Positions 23,603-32,941 of a stretch of DNA of 64,000 nucleotides are shown in pieces. Origin of the DNA: Nocardioides luti (GTDB taxonomy: Bacteria; Actinomycetota; Actinomycetes; Propionibacteriales; Nocardioidaceae). The stretch spans positions 3,410,001-3,474,000 of the forward strand of contig NZ_JACKXE010000001.1 in the NCBI RefSeq assembly GCF_014212315.1, in the 5' to 3' direction. Each line of letters starts with the position of its first letter. Positions within the stretch are counted from its first letter, which is position 1. Below the pieces are notes generated by a model. The model searched no databases. It was not told where the DNA came from and saw only the letters and a list, made by a program, of their open reading frames with translations. Position numbers and translations under genes: made by a program.

Positions 23603-25345
23603 ATGAGTGAAGACGGAACCGTCGACGGCGGTCTGGACGAGCCCGACGAGCTCGAGCCCGAGCAGGGCACGCTGGACCTCGCCGATCCCGGTGACCGCTG
23701 GACGATCGCGGACTGGGAGAAGGCCACGGCCGCCGTGCTGCGCAAGTCGCGCCGGATGACCGACGAGGACCCCGACGACCTGGTCTGGTCGAAGCTCACC
23801 CGCACCACCCTCGACGACATCCCGGTCGCGCCGCTCGGCACCGCCGCCCTCGCCGCCGACCTCGAGACGGCCGGCCGGCCCACCCGCTCGGGCGCCTGGG
23901 ACGTCCGCGCCCACCTCTCCGGCCACGACCCGAAGGCCGCGAACGAGACCGCGCTGGTCGACCTCAACGGCGGTGTGACGTCGCTGTGGCTGTCCGTGGC
24001 CGGCGACACCGACCTGAAGACCCTGCTGAACGAGGTCCTCCTCGACCTGGCTCCCGTCGTGCTGGACGCGCCCGACGCCCCGGTCGCCGCGGCGGAGGCG
24101 CTGCTCGGCCTGTTGAAGGAGCGCGGCACCACCCCGGCCGACGGCACCAACCTCGGCGCCGACGGGGAGGCCGACGAGGCCGACCTGGTCGCCGTCGCCC
24201 GCCTCGCGTTGGAGGCCGGGACGCTCGGCGTGGTCGTCGACGCGACCCGGGTGCACGACCGCGGTGCCTCGGACGCCCAGGAGCTCGGCCACGCGCTGGC
24301 CGTCGGCACCCGGGTGCTGCGGGTGCTGGGCGAGGCCGGGATCCCCGTCGCGGACGCCGCGCGGCTCGTCGAGTTCCGCCTGGCCGCGACCGACGAGCAG
24401 TTCCCGACGATCGCCAAGCTGCGCGCGGCCCGGCGGCTCTGGGCGCGGGTGCTCCAGCTCAGCGAGGTCGCCGACCCGCCGGCCCAGCGCCAGCACGTGG
24501 TCACCAGCCGCCCCATGATGAGCGCCTACGACCCGTGGGTGAACATGCTCCGCACCACCGTCGCGGCCTTCGCCGCCGGCGTCGGGGGAGCGGACGCGAT
24601 CAGCGTGCTGCCCTTCGACAGCCCGCTCGGCGAGCCCGACGCCTTCGGTCGCCGGATCGCCCGCAACACCTCCGCCCTGCTGATCTCCGAGTCCCACGTC
24701 GCGCACGTCGCCGACCCCGCCGGTGGGTCGTACGCCGTCGAGAAGCTCACCGACGACCTCGCCCGTGCCGGGTGGGAGGTCTTCGGGGCGCTCGAGTCGG
24801 GGGAGTCCCTCGACGAGCGGATCGAGGCCATCGTGGCCCGTCGCGAGCGGGACGTGGCGACCCGCAAGCGCCCGATCACCGGGCTCACCGAGTTCCCGAA
24901 CCTCGCCGAGACCCTGCCCGAGCGGCCCGCGGACCCGTCCGCGCCGCAGGTGCGCCGCTACGGCGCCAGCTTCGAGGCGCTGCGGGACGACCCGGCCACC
25001 AGCCCGGTCTTCCTCGCCACGCTCGGCACCGTCGCCGCGCACACGGCCCGGGCCACCTTCGCCTCCAACCTGCTGGCCGCGGGCGGCATCGCGGTCGACG
25101 TCGCCGGCCCCACCGCCGACGCCGACGAGCTGCTGGCGGCGTACGACGGCCAGTCGGTCGTCTGCCTCGCCGGCAGCGACGCGGCGTACACCGAGTGGGG
25201 CGAGGCGGCCGCCGCCGCCCTCCGCGAGGCCGGCGCGACCTGGGTGGTCATCGCCGGCAAGCCGACCGACTACGCGGACGACTCCTGCGCGATGGGCGTG
25301 GACGCGCTCGACTTCCTGACCCGGACGAGGGAGAAGACGGTATGA
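23603..25345 (+). CDS. mutA: Methylmalonyl-CoA mutase small (beta) subunit
   Basis: A 580-aa homologue of the catalytic subunit that lacks catalytic features. It contains [30 protein letters not shown] and [25 protein letters not shown], like the mutase barrel. The C-terminal B12-like domain has lost the Asp-x-His-x-x-Gly cobalamin motif, as in other small subunits. It forms a heterodimer with MutB and has a structural role in converting methylmalonyl-CoA to succinyl-CoA for propionate, odd-chain fatty acid and branched amino acid breakdown. The ATG at 23603 is used; another at 23591 is possible. Its stop overlaps the mutB start (ATGA). Confidence 0.93.
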   Translation: MSEDGTVDGGLDEPDELEPEQGTLDLADPGDRWTIADWEKATAAVLRKSRRMTDEDPDDLVWSKLTRTTLDDIPVAPLGTAALAADLETAGRPTRSGAWDVRAHLSGHDPKAANETALVDLNGGVTSLWLSVAGDTDLKTLLNEVLLDLAPVVLDAPDAPVAAAEALLGLLKERGTTPADGTNLGADGEADEADLVAVARLALEAGTLGVVVDATRVHDRGASDAQELGHALAVGTRVLRVLGEAGIPVADAARLVEFRLAATDEQFPTIAKLRAARRLWARVLQLSEVADPPAQRQHVVTSRPMMSAYDPWVNMLRTTVAAFAAGVGGADAISVLPFDSPLGEPDAFGRRIARNTSALLISESHVAHVADPAGGSYAVEKLTDDLARAGWEVFGALESGESLDERIEAIVARRERDVATRKRPITGLTEFPNLAETLPERPADPSAPQVRRYGASFEALRDDPATSPVFLATLGTVAAHTARATFASNLLAAGGIAVDVAGPTADADELLAAYDGQSVVCLAGSDAAYTEWGEAAAAALREAGATWVVIAGKPTDYADDSCAMGVDALDFLTRTREKTV

Positions 25346-27519
25346 CGATCCCGAAGAGCTTCGCCGGCCTGCCCCTGTCGGGCGGGGCGACGGGCGCCAG
25401 CGCGCCCTCCTCCACCACGGGCGACACCGGTGCCGGGGCGTGGACGAGCCCCGAGGGCATCGACATCCTCCCGGTCTACGGCCCCGAGCACCTGGCCGGC
25501 CTGGACGCGCTCGACACCCTGCCGGGGCTGAGCCCGTTCCTGCGCGGGCCCTACCCGACGATGTACACCACCCAGCCCTGGACGATCCGGCAGTACGCCG
25601 GCTTCTCGACGGCCGAGGAGTCCAACGCGTTCTACCGCCGCAACCTCGCGGCCGGCCAGAAGGGGCTGAGCGTCGCGTTCGACCTCGCCACGCACCGAGG
25701 CTACGACTCCGACCACCCGCGCGTGCGCGGCGACGTCGGGATGGCCGGGGTCGCGATCGACTCGATCTACGACACCCGGACGCTCTTCGACGGCATCCCG
25801 CTCGACGAGATGTCGGTGTCGATGACGATGAACGGCGCCGTGCTGCCCGTGCTCGCGCTCTACATCGCCGCGGCCGAGGAGCAGGGGGTGAAGCCGGAGC
25901 AGCTCGCGGGGACCATCCAGAACGACATCCTCAAGGAGTTCATGGTCCGCAACACCTACATCTACCCGCCGGCGCCGTCGATGCGGATCATCTCCGACAT
26001 CTTCAGCTACACCGCCGAGAAGATGCCGCGCTTCAACTCGATCTCGATCTCCGGCTACCACATCCAGGAGGCCGGGGCGACGGCCGACCTGGAGCTCGCC
26101 TACACGCTCGCCGACGGGGTGGAGTACATCCGCGCCGGCCTCGCGACCGGCATGACGATCGACCAGTTCGCCCCGCGGCTGAGCTTCTTCTGGGCGATCG
26201 GGATGAACTTCTTCATGGAGGTCGCCAAGATGCGCGCGGCCCGGGCCCTGTGGGCCCGCCTGGTCCGCGAGTTCGAGCCGCAGAACCCCAAGTCGCTCAG
26301 CCTGCGCACGCACAGCCAGACCAGCGGCTGGTCGCTGACCGCCCAGGACGTCTTCAACAACGTCCAGCGCACCTGCATCGAGGCGATGGCCGCGACCCAG
26401 GGCCACACCCAGTCGCTGCACACGAACGCCCTCGACGAGGCGATCGCCCTGCCGACCGACTTCTCCGCCCGGATCGCCCGCAACACCCAGCTGCTGCTGC
26501 AGCAGGAGAGCGGCACCACCGGCACCATCGACCCGTGGGGCGGCTCGTACTACGTCGAGCGGCTCACCCACGACCTCGCCGAGCGCGCCTGGGCGCACAT
26601 CCAGGAGGCCGAGCGCGCCGGCGGCATGGCGAAGGCGATCGAGCAGGGCATCCCCAAGATGCGCATCGAGGAGGCCGCGGCCCGCACCCAGGCCCGGATC
26701 GACTCCGGTGCCCAGGCCGTCATCGGCGTCAACACCTACCGCCTCGCCGCGGAGGACAAGCTCGACGTGCTCCGCGTCGACAACGACGACGTCTACCGCC
26801 AGCAGATCGCCAAGCTCGAGCGGCTGCGCGAGGAGCGGGACGACGACGACGTACGCCGGGCGCTCGAGGCGCTGACGAACTCCGCCGAGCGCGGGGCGCC
26901 GACCAGCGGCCTCGACGGCAACCTGCTGGCGCTGGCCGTCGACGCGGCGCGTGCCAAGGCCACCGTCGGCGAGATCTCGGACGCGCTGGAGAAGGTCTAC
27001 GGCCGCCACCAGGCGACGATCCGTACGATCAGCGGCGTGTTCAGGGACGAGTCCGGCAGCGGCGAGAAGGTGCAGCAGGTCCTCGACGCGACCGACGCCT
27101 TCGAGGAGGCCGAGGGCCGTCGCCCGCGGATCCTCGTCGCGAAGATGGGCCAGGACGGCCACGACCGCGGCCAGAAGGTCGTCGTCTCCGCCTTCGCGGA
27201 CATGGGCTTCGACGTCGACGTGGGCCCGCTGTTCTCGACCCCCGAGGAGGTCGCGCAGCAGGCGGTCGACGCCGACGTCCACATCGTCGGGGTCTCCTCG
27301 CTCGCGGCGGGCCACCTCGCGCTGCTGCCCGCCCTGCGCGAGGCGCTGGCCGAGCAGGGTCGCCCGGACATCATGGTCGTCATCGGCGGCGTGATCCCGC
27401 CCGACGACGTGCCCACGCTCCGGGAGATGGGGGCCGCCGCGGTCTTCCTGCCCGGCACGGTCATCGCGGAGTCCGCCCTCGACCTGCTGGCGCGGCTGCG
27501 GGAGCAGCTCGACCACTGA
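25342..27519 (+). CDS. mutB: Methylmalonyl-CoA mutase large (alpha) subunit
   Basis: A 725-aa adenosylcobalamin enzyme. The N-terminal barrel includes [19 protein letters not shown], where Tyr and Arg contact methylmalonyl-CoA, and [18 protein letters not shown]. The C-terminal B12 domain has DGHDRG at 605-610, with H607 the lower axial cobalt ligand, followed by GVSSLAAGH and VIGGVIPP. The length is standard. The first 35 residues include a Ser/Thr/Gly-rich variable segment. The start overlaps mutA by four bases. The next gene, 10 bp downstream, encodes the GTPase that protects this enzyme and loads its cofactor. Confidence 0.97.
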   Translation: MTIPKSFAGLPLSGGATGASAPSSTTGDTGAGAWTSPEGIDILPVYGPEHLAGLDALDTLPGLSPFLRGPYPTMYTTQPWTIRQYAGFSTAEESNAFYRRNLAAGQKGLSVAFDLATHRGYDSDHPRVRGDVGMAGVAIDSIYDTRTLFDGIPLDEMSVSMTMNGAVLPVLALYIAAAEEQGVKPEQLAGTIQNDILKEFMVRNTYIYPPAPSMRIISDIFSYTAEKMPRFNSISISGYHIQEAGATADLELAYTLADGVEYIRAGLATGMTIDQFAPRLSFFWAIGMNFFMEVAKMRAARALWARLVREFEPQNPKSLSLRTHSQTSGWSLTAQDVFNNVQRTCIEAMAATQGHTQSLHTNALDEAIALPTDFSARIARNTQLLLQQESGTTGTIDPWGGSYYVERLTHDLAERAWAHIQEAERAGGMAKAIEQGIPKMRIEEAAARTQARIDSGAQAVIGVNTYRLAAEDKLDVLRVDNDDVYRQQIAKLERLREERDDDDVRRALEALTNSAERGAPTSGLDGNLLALAVDAARAKATVGEISDALEKVYGRHQATIRTISGVFRDESGSGEKVQQVLDATDAFEEAEGRRPRILVAKMGQDGHDRGQKVVVSAFADMGFDVDVGPLFSTPEEVAQQAVDADVHIVGVSSLAAGHLALLPALREALAEQGRPDIMVVIGGVIPPDDVPTLREMGAAAVFLPGTVIAESALDLLARLREQLDH

Positions 27520-27529
27520 TGGTCCGCTG

Positions 27530-28513
27530 ATGGTGGAGGTCTCCGCGCTCGTCGAGGGCATCCGCGAGCGCCGCCGCGCCGCGGTGTCGCAGGCGATCAC
27601 GCTCGTCGAGTCCTCGCGCCCGCAGCACCGCGCCCAGGCGCGGGAGCTGCTGGCGGCGCTGGCCGAGGGTGGCGAGACCACCGGGGGGCCCGCGGTACGG
27701 GTCGGGATCTCGGGCGTCCCCGGCGTCGGCAAGTCCACCTTCATCGAGGCCCTCGGCACCCGGCTCACCGCCGCCGGCCACCGGGTGGGCGTGCTGGCGG
27801 TCGACCCGTCCAGCGTGCGCACCGGCGGCTCGGTCCTCGGCGACAAGACCCGGATGGCGCGGCTCTCGGCCGAGCCCGACGCCTACATCCGGCCGTCCCC
27901 GTCCGCCGGCACCCTGGGCGGGGTCGCCCGCGCGACCTTCCAGGCCATGAGCGTGCTCGAGGCGGCGGCGTACGACGTCGTGCTCGTCGAGACCGTCGGC
28001 GTCGGCCAGTCCGAGGTGACCGTGGCGGGCATGGTCGACACGTTCCTGTTCCTCACGCTCGCCCGCACCGGCGACCAGCTCCAGGGCATCAAGAAGGGCA
28101 TCCTCGAGATCGCGGACGTGATCGCGGTCAACAAGGCCGACGGCGACCGCGAGCAGGAGGCCCGCGGCGCGGCTCGCGAGCTCGCCGGGGCCTTGCGCCT
28201 GGTGCGGGGCAAGGGTGAGTGGGCGCCGCCCGTCGTGACCTGCTCGGGCCTCGAGGACCGTGGCGTCGACGACCTGTGGGAGCGGGTGCTCGCGCACCGC
28301 GAGCACCTCGGCGCGGACGGGCTGGCCGCCAAGCGCGCCCAGCAGCAGCTGGACTTCACCTGGGCACTGGTCCGCGACGACCTGGCCGAGCGGCTGCGGC
28401 ATTCGCCGGGCGTCCGGGCGATCCGGGACGAGGTGCGCGCCGCGGTCCTGGCCGGCGAGCTGCCCGCGACGACCGCGGCCGACCGGCTGCTGGCGGCGTA
28501 CGACGCCGATTGA
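27530..28513 (+). CDS. meaB: MeaB-type G-protein chaperone of methylmalonyl-CoA mutase
   Basis: A 327-aa SIMIBI-class GTPase of the MeaB/ArgK family. The P-loop is GVPGVGKST, switch-like residues follow in AVDPSSVRTGGSVLGDKTRM, the Walker B region reads VLVETVGVGQSE, and the base-specificity motif is NKAD. It gates loading of adenosylcobalamin into MutB and removes inactivated cofactor. Gene order mutA-mutB-meaB with an overlap and a 10-bp gap supports this. Start codon ATG 27530. Former annotation as an arginine/ornithine transport kinase is not supported. Confidence 0.95.
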   Translation: MVEVSALVEGIRERRRAAVSQAITLVESSRPQHRAQARELLAALAEGGETTGGPAVRVGISGVPGVGKSTFIEALGTRLTAAGHRVGVLAVDPSSVRTGGSVLGDKTRMARLSAEPDAYIRPSPSAGTLGGVARATFQAMSVLEAAAYDVVLVETVGVGQSEVTVAGMVDTFLFLTLARTGDQLQGIKKGILEIADVIAVNKADGDREQEARGAARELAGALRLVRGKGEWAPPVVTCSGLEDRGVDDLWERVLAHREHLGADGLAAKRAQQQLDFTWALVRDDLAERLRHSPGVRAIRDEVRAAVLAGELPATTAADRLLAAYDAD

Positions 28514-28542
28514 CCCGTGCCGGGAGGGTGTCGGGACAACGG

Positions 28543-28571
28543 TTGCCCCCGCGGGTGGGCCGCCGCATACT
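28543..28571 (+). promoter_or_regulatory. Candidate promoter of the secreted six-cysteine protein
   Basis: TTGCCC (28543-28548) and CATACT (28566-28571) are 17 bp apart, a fair match to a housekeeping sigma promoter. The -10 hexamer ends 45 bp before the ATG at 28617. The region separates this gene from the end of meaB, so independent transcription is likely. Confidence 0.4.
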
Positions 28572-28616
28572 GACCCGGCCCGGTCGGGCGTCCCACTCTG
28601 TCCTCGGGGGTACACC

Positions 28617-29156
28617 ATGAACACCGCACTCGTCCCACGCGTCCTCGCCCTCGTCGGCGCCCTGCTGCTCGGCCTCGTCGTGCTCCTGCCGGGTCAGGCC
28701 GACGCGGCGCCTCGCAAGCTCGACTGCGGGTCGAACGACAACTCGTCGTGGTGCAGCTACATGACGCAGAACCTCGAGAACTCGCGCGTCTACGGCTACC
28801 GCGACAGCATCTCGAACAGTCGCAACTACGCCATCACGGGCACGTGCGAGGCCTCGACGTCGAAGACCTTCACCTACACCGTCGGGTCCACGCTCGGGAC
28901 GGAGATCAAGGCCGGCATCTTCGGCGGCGTCAAGGCCGAGATCAACGCCAGCGTCGCGAAGAGCACGACCACGGGTTACGTGACGTCGGCCGAGTTCAAG
29001 GTCCCGGCCCACGACACGGTCTACTGCGACCGCGGCACCGTGAACGAGACCATCAAGGGCTACACCAAGCTCAGCTACTGCGGCGGCGGCTGCGGGACCA
29101 AGAAGAAGACCTGGTCGTTCAAGGCGCCGACGCGCGCCCGCTGGTGGATCTACTGA
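28617..29156 (+). CDS. Secreted six-cysteine protein, possible beta-pore-forming type
   Basis: A 179-aa exported protein with a clear Sec signal (cleavage after ADA, about residue 30). The mature chain is 149 aa with six Cys, the first two at 37 and 46, then GTCEAS, VYCDRG and SYCGGGCG, enough for three disulfides. The middle has an alternating Ser/Thr/Val pattern interrupted by a hydrophobic turn (EIKAGIFGGVKAEINASVAK) and ends with a PAHDTVYC strand. This layout resembles the amphipathic hairpin of aerolysin/ETX-like proteins, but the resemblance is by eye and weak. No family is firmly recognised. The next gene overlaps its end by 13 bp. Confidence 0.65.
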   Translation: MNTALVPRVLALVGALLLGLVVLLPGQADAAPRKLDCGSNDNSSWCSYMTQNLENSRVYGYRDSISNSRNYAITGTCEASTSKTFTYTVGSTLGTEIKAGIFGGVKAEINASVAKSTTTGYVTSAEFKVPAHDTVYCDRGTVNETIKGYTKLSYCGGGCGTKKKTWSFKAPTRARWWIY

Positions 29157-29599
29157 CGCTGCGGGGGATCGCGGCGGGCGCCGCGGGCCTGGTGGTCCTC
29201 GCGTCCGTCAGCGGGTGCGCGAGCGAGCCGGAGACGTCCGCCCCTCCGGCGGCCGGCAGACCGACCGGATCGACCGGATCAGCCGGTACGCCGGCCGCCG
29301 GGCCACGGCTCGAGCCGCTGCGGCCGGACGAGGTCGTGGTCGTCCGGCGCTCCGGGACGGGCCACGGCCGCACCGACGGGGTCACCGGTGACCTCGTGAT
29401 CCTCTACGCGGTCTGCGGGTCGCGCGGGCCGATCCGGGTGCGCACGAGCCTGCCCCGCGTCGCGCCCCTGTCGGTGCCGTGCGACGGGGTCGTGTCGCGG
29501 GCGCAGGTCTACACCGAGCCGGGCACGCGCTTCCGCGCGGTGGTCGACGCGCCGGACGCCACGTCGTGGCAGCTGCTCGTGACCCGGCGCGACGAGTGA
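29144..29599 (+). CDS. Small lipoprotein, unknown
   Basis: A 151-aa predicted lipoprotein: a hydrophobic signal, lipobox VSGC with the lipidated Cys at residue 25 of the chosen frame, a 35-residue Ser/Thr/Pro/Gly linker, then a soluble domain of about 90 residues with two Cys (AVCGSRG and SVPCDG) that may pair. The GTG at 29144 overlaps the previous gene by 13 bp, and no good Shine-Dalgarno is seen, so translation may be coupled to it. The pairing suggests the two exported proteins work together. Start position uncertain. Confidence 0.55.
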   Translation: MDLLTLRGIAAGAAGLVVLASVSGCASEPETSAPPAAGRPTGSTGSAGTPAAGPRLEPLRPDEVVVVRRSGTGHGRTDGVTGDLVILYAVCGSRGPIRVRTSLPRVAPLSVPCDGVVSRAQVYTEPGTRFRAVVDAPDATSWQLLVTRRDE

Positions 29600-29620
29600 A
29601 CCAGCCGGCGGACCCGAGGG

Positions 29621-30508
29621 TCAGGGGCTGACGAGCCGGTAGCCCGCCGGGGTCAGCTCGATCCAGCGCGGGTCCGGCCGGTGCTCGCCCAGCCGGGTCA
29701 GCAGGCTGCTCATCGCCTGGTTCACCAGGAGCCGGTCCGACTCGAGCACGGGGCTGCCGGCGCGGTAGGTCTCGCCGCGCAGGCTCAGCGCGAGGTCCGC
29801 GGCGCTGCGGACCTGCTCGCCGGAGTAGAGCAGGATCTCGAGGAGGTCGAACTCCAGGGGCTGCAGGTCCACCGGTGCCCCGTCGACCACCAGCTCGCCG
29901 CGGCCGGGGTTCAGGTCCAGCCCGCGGAAGTGGATCCACTCGGCCGCGAACTCCACGCCGCCGCGGGGTGCCGGGACGGGCGCGGCCGGCTCGGCCACGG
30001 GCGCGGGTGCGGGCTCGGTGGGCGGGGCGGGGCGCACCGGCTCCACCGGGCCGGCGTACGGCGTCCGCGCGGGCCGCACCGGCTCCGGCGGGGCGTACGA
30101 CGGGTGGGCCACGCGACGCTGCGGGCGGCGCAGCCCGGCCATGAACCGCGACCGGAGCTCGCGGGGGCGGAACGGCTTGCCGACGTAGTCGTCCGCGCCG
30201 GCCGCGAACCCGCCGAGGATGTCCGCCTCGGCCGTCAGCGCGCTGACCATGACGATGTAGGTCTCGCTGAAGCTCCGGATCCGCCGGGTCGCCTCGAAGC
30301 CGTCGAAGCCGGGCAGCGCGACGTCCACGGTCGTCACCACGGGCTCGTGGGAGCGCACGGCCTCGACGCCGCTGGGGCCGTCGTGCGCGACTCTTACGTC
30401 GAAGCCGGCCTGGGTCAGGATCACCAGCAGCAGGTGGGCGACCTCGGGGTCGTCCTCGATGACCACGGCCTTCGGCGGGACGAGGGCGCTCTCAGGAGCA
30501 AGGGACAT
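29621..30508 (-). CDS. OmpR-like response regulator with long proline-rich linker
   Basis: A 295-aa two-component regulator. The receiver domain (about 12-125) has the acidic pair at D19/D20, phosphoacceptor D62 in TTVDVALPG and Lys111 in YVGKPF. A linker of about 50 residues, very rich in Pro, Ala and Glu, follows to about 185. The C-terminal winged-helix domain (about 188-295) has PLEFDLLEILL and ends WIELTPAGYRLV, like OmpR/PhoB effectors. No histidine kinase gene is adjacent. The start lies inside the end of the beta-helix lipoprotein gene (17-nt overlap), so the two are co-translated. The linker is longer than usual for the family. Confidence 0.85.
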   Translation of the reverse strand: MSLAPESALVPPKAVVIEDDPEVAHLLLVILTQAGFDVRVAHDGPSGVEAVRSHEPVVTTVDVALPGFDGFEATRRIRSFSETYIVMVSALTAEADILGGFAAGADDYVGKPFRPRELRSRFMAGLRRPQRRVAHPSYAPPEPVRPARTPYAGPVEPVRPAPPTEPAPAPVAEPAAPVPAPRGGVEFAAEWIHFRGLDLNPGRGELVVDGAPVDLQPLEFDLLEILLYSGEQVRSAADLALSLRGETYRAGSPVLESDRLLVNQAMSSLLTRLGEHRPDPRWIELTPAGYRLVSP

Positions 30509-31490
30509 TGCTGGCCTTCCCGCTGGGGGGTGTCAGGATCGTCTGGTCACAGGCAACCACGGTGCCGGTGCCCTGTGCGGCGCCCTCGGCGTCGACGGCG
30601 TAGCCGCCGCCCACGAGGGAGAAGATATTGCCCAGGACGCGGTTGCCTTCGCCCCAGCCCGGGAGCACGACGTGCACCTGGACGGCGTCGAGGCCGTCCG
30701 CGTCGATGCGGTTGCGGCTCAGCACCCACGCGTTGCCCTTGAGGTCGACGACCGAGTCCACCTCGTCGCCGACGGGGGAGTGCAGGCGGTTGCCGCGCAG
30801 GACACCGCCGGTGGTGCCCTCCTTGACGTCGATCGCCTCGGCCGTGGTGCGGGCGACCGTGTTGCCGACGAGCCGGTTGCGGTCGCTGCGGTCCGCGCGG
30901 CAGTCGGTGAGCTCGCACCAGTTGCTCTGCGCGCTGCCGACGTAGATGCCCTCGCCGTACGCCGGCTCGCGCAGCCCGGTGCCGCGCACGACGGAGTCCT
31001 CGAGGAGGTTGTCGCTGCTGCCGGCGCGCAGGTGCACGCCCTCGTCGCCCACGTCGCTCACCGCGAGCCCCGACAGGACGTTGCGCGAGGAGTGGTCCAG
31101 CATCACGCCCTTCTGGCCGCCGGTGACGCTGAAGCCCTGCAGGCGCCAGTGCGCCACGCCCTCGAGGTGCAGGGTGTAGCCGTGGTCCACCGGGCCGCCG
31201 TCGAGCACCGCGTCGCGCGACCCGCAGAGCGTGATCGGGGCCCGGCGCGTCCCGGACACGGCGATCCGGAAGCCGCCGGCGTACACCCCCGGCGCGAGCG
31301 CGATCGAGTCGCCGGGCGCGGCCTCGCGCAGGGCGTCGGCGAGCGCGACCGCGTCGTCCACGACGCGGGCGTCGGCGTCGCAGCCGGCGACCGGCGACGG
31401 CGCGGCCCGGTCGCCCGACGAGCCCCCCGAGCACGCGGTCGCGGACGCGACGACGAGCGCGAGGACGAGCCCGCGGAGCAGGGGAAGCAC
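30492..31490 (-). CDS. Right-handed beta-helix lipoprotein
   Basis: A 332-aa exported protein with a signal ending ATAC (Cys 20, a loose lipobox). After a short Ser/Pro linker comes ADALREAAPGDSIALAPGVYAGGF, the entry strand common to parallel beta-helix proteins, then rungs with regularly spaced Gly-Asn patterns (NVLSGLAVSDVGDEGVHLR, NRLVGNTVARTTAEAIDVKE, NRVLGNIFSLVGGG). Such folds are found in polysaccharide lyases, epimerases and binding proteins. No certain catalytic triad is visible. It shares an operon with the response regulator and is divergent from a GT2 and a second beta-helix protein, which suggests an extracellular polysaccharide target. Confidence 0.78.
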   Translation of the reverse strand: MLPLLRGLVLALVVASATACSGGSSGDRAAPSPVAGCDADARVVDDAVALADALREAAPGDSIALAPGVYAGGFRIAVSGTRRAPITLCGSRDAVLDGGPVDHGYTLHLEGVAHWRLQGFSVTGGQKGVMLDHSSRNVLSGLAVSDVGDEGVHLRAGSSDNLLEDSVVRGTGLREPAYGEGIYVGSAQSNWCELTDCRADRSDRNRLVGNTVARTTAEAIDVKEGTTGGVLRGNRLHSPVGDEVDSVVDLKGNAWVLSRNRIDADGLDAVQVHVVLPGWGEGNRVLGNIFSLVGGGYAVDAEGAAQGTGTVVACDQTILTPPSGKASNVPCS

Positions 31491-31639
31491 CCCACGAGTC
31501 TCACAGGCATCTCCTGCCCCCGCTGGAATGCGCCGAAATCCAGACGGGCCGCGTGCTGCGGCACTAGCCTTGGAGGCGCGGCTGCGTCCTGAACGAGCCG
31601 CCCGTGACCGCGATCTTCGCCGGGGGGAGGAGACCTCGC

Positions 31640-32941
31640 ATGGACGCGCTGTCCTGGACGCAGCTCGGCGACGTGCCCTCCTGGCTGCTGCCCTTCGGGA
31701 TCATCGGCATCATCTCCTGGACCTTCTGGCTGGTCCGCAAGGTGCTCTCCGCGACCTCGTCGCCGGTCCTCAACGACTTCCGGACCACGACCACGATCGT
31801 GGTGCCGTCCTTCCACGAGGACCCCGACGTCCTCCTGCGGTGCCTCGGCACCTGGCGCCGGCAGCGGCCCTCGCGGATCATCATCGTGCTCGACGTCGCC
31901 GACACCGAGTCCGAGGAACGGATCAACGCGCTGGGCGACCCGCGGGTCGAGGCGGTGATGTTCAAGCACCGGGGCAAGCGGTCCGCGCTGGGCGTCGGCC
32001 TGCGGATGGTGGACACCGAGCTGGTCGTCCTCGTCGACTCCGACACCGTGTGGGAGGAGGGCATGCACGAGCACATCCAGATGCCCTTCATCGACCCGGC
32101 CGTCGGCGCGGTGAGCACGCGGCAGAACGTCTACCTCCCCAAGACCAGCATCTGGCGCCGCGTCGCCGACTGGATCATCGACCTGCGCTACTACGACTAC
32201 GCGCCCGCGATGGGCCGCTTCGGGGGCGTCATCTGCGCCTCCGGCCGCACCAGCTGCTACCGCTACGCCGCGATCCAGGACTGCATCGAGGACCTGGAGC
32301 ACGAGATCTTCCACGGGCGCGAGTGCATCGCGGGCGACGACGGCCGGCTCACCTGGTTGGTGCTCGCCCAGGGCTTCCGGGTCGCGCACCAGGACAGCGC
32401 CCGCGCGCTGTCGATGTTCCCGGGCACGTTCCGCGCCTTCTGCAAGCAGCGGGTCCGCTGGAGCCGCAACTCCTACCGCTGCTACCTCACCGCGATCCGG
32501 AACGGCTGGATCTTCAAGACGCCGATCATCTCGCAGATCACCGTCATGCAGATCCTCATCACCCCGATCAGCAGCACGCTGGCGCTGACGTACGTCGGCC
32601 TCGCGCTGTGGTCCGGCCAGGACTGGCACTGGGGCGCGTTCGCGATGGCCGTGGCGTGGCTGTTCATCGGGCGCGGGATCCGCGGCATCTCGCACCTGTG
32701 GCGGCGTCCCGAGGACCTCTGGATCCTGCCGCTCATCACGCTCGTGGTGTTCTTCATCGCCGGCCCGATCAAGCTCTACGCGTTCTTCACCATGAACAAG
32801 CAGGGCTGGCTGACCCGCACCGACGACACCATCGGCGGCGAGGGGCAGACGGAGGCGAGCCTCACGAAGCCGGTGGCGGACGCGGCCGCGACCGACGACC
32901 CCGCCGCCCCGGTCGCGGTCCCCGTCGGGGTGGACGCATGA
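31640..32941 (+). CDS. Processive GT2 glycosyltransferase (polysaccharide synthase-like)
   Basis: A 433-aa membrane glycosyltransferase. One helix lies at about 17-36, the catalytic domain spans 50-290, and several helices follow to about 400. The metal-binding DxD is D133-S-D135, the catalytic-base region is AGDDGRLT (about 231-238) and the acceptor-site motif QxxRW is at 270-274. This set marks processive synthases such as hyaluronan, chitin and cellulose synthases and Alg8. GGAGGAG precedes the ATG. The stop overlaps the start of the beta-helix membrane protein by four bases, so the product is probably a secreted polymer handled by that protein. The sugar is unknown. Confidence 0.88.
   Translation: MDALSWTQLGDVPSWLLPFGIIGIISWTFWLVRKVLSATSSPVLNDFRTTTTIVVPSFHEDPDVLLRCLGTWRRQRPSRIIIVLDVADTESEERINALGDPRVEAVMFKHRGKRSALGVGLRMVDTELVVLVDSDTVWEEGMHEHIQMPFIDPAVGAVSTRQNVYLPKTSIWRRVADWIIDLRYYDYAPAMGRFGGVICASGRTSCYRYAAIQDCIEDLEHEIFHGRECIAGDDGRLTWLVLAQGFRVAHQDSARALSMFPGTFRAFCKQRVRWSRNSYRCYLTAIRNGWIFKTPIISQITVMQILITPISSTLALTYVGLALWSGQDWHWGAFAMAVAWLFIGRGIRGISHLWRRPEDLWILPLITLVVFFIAGPIKLYAFFTMNKQGWLTRTDDTIGGEGQTEASLTKPVADAAATDDPAAPVAVPVGVDA

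Noticed and set aside
23986..27519. A 1177-aa frame that would fuse mutA and mutB
   Set aside because: Its first 450 residues are out of frame with mutA and look like shadow sequence. The true MutB starts at 25342, overlapping the mutA stop.
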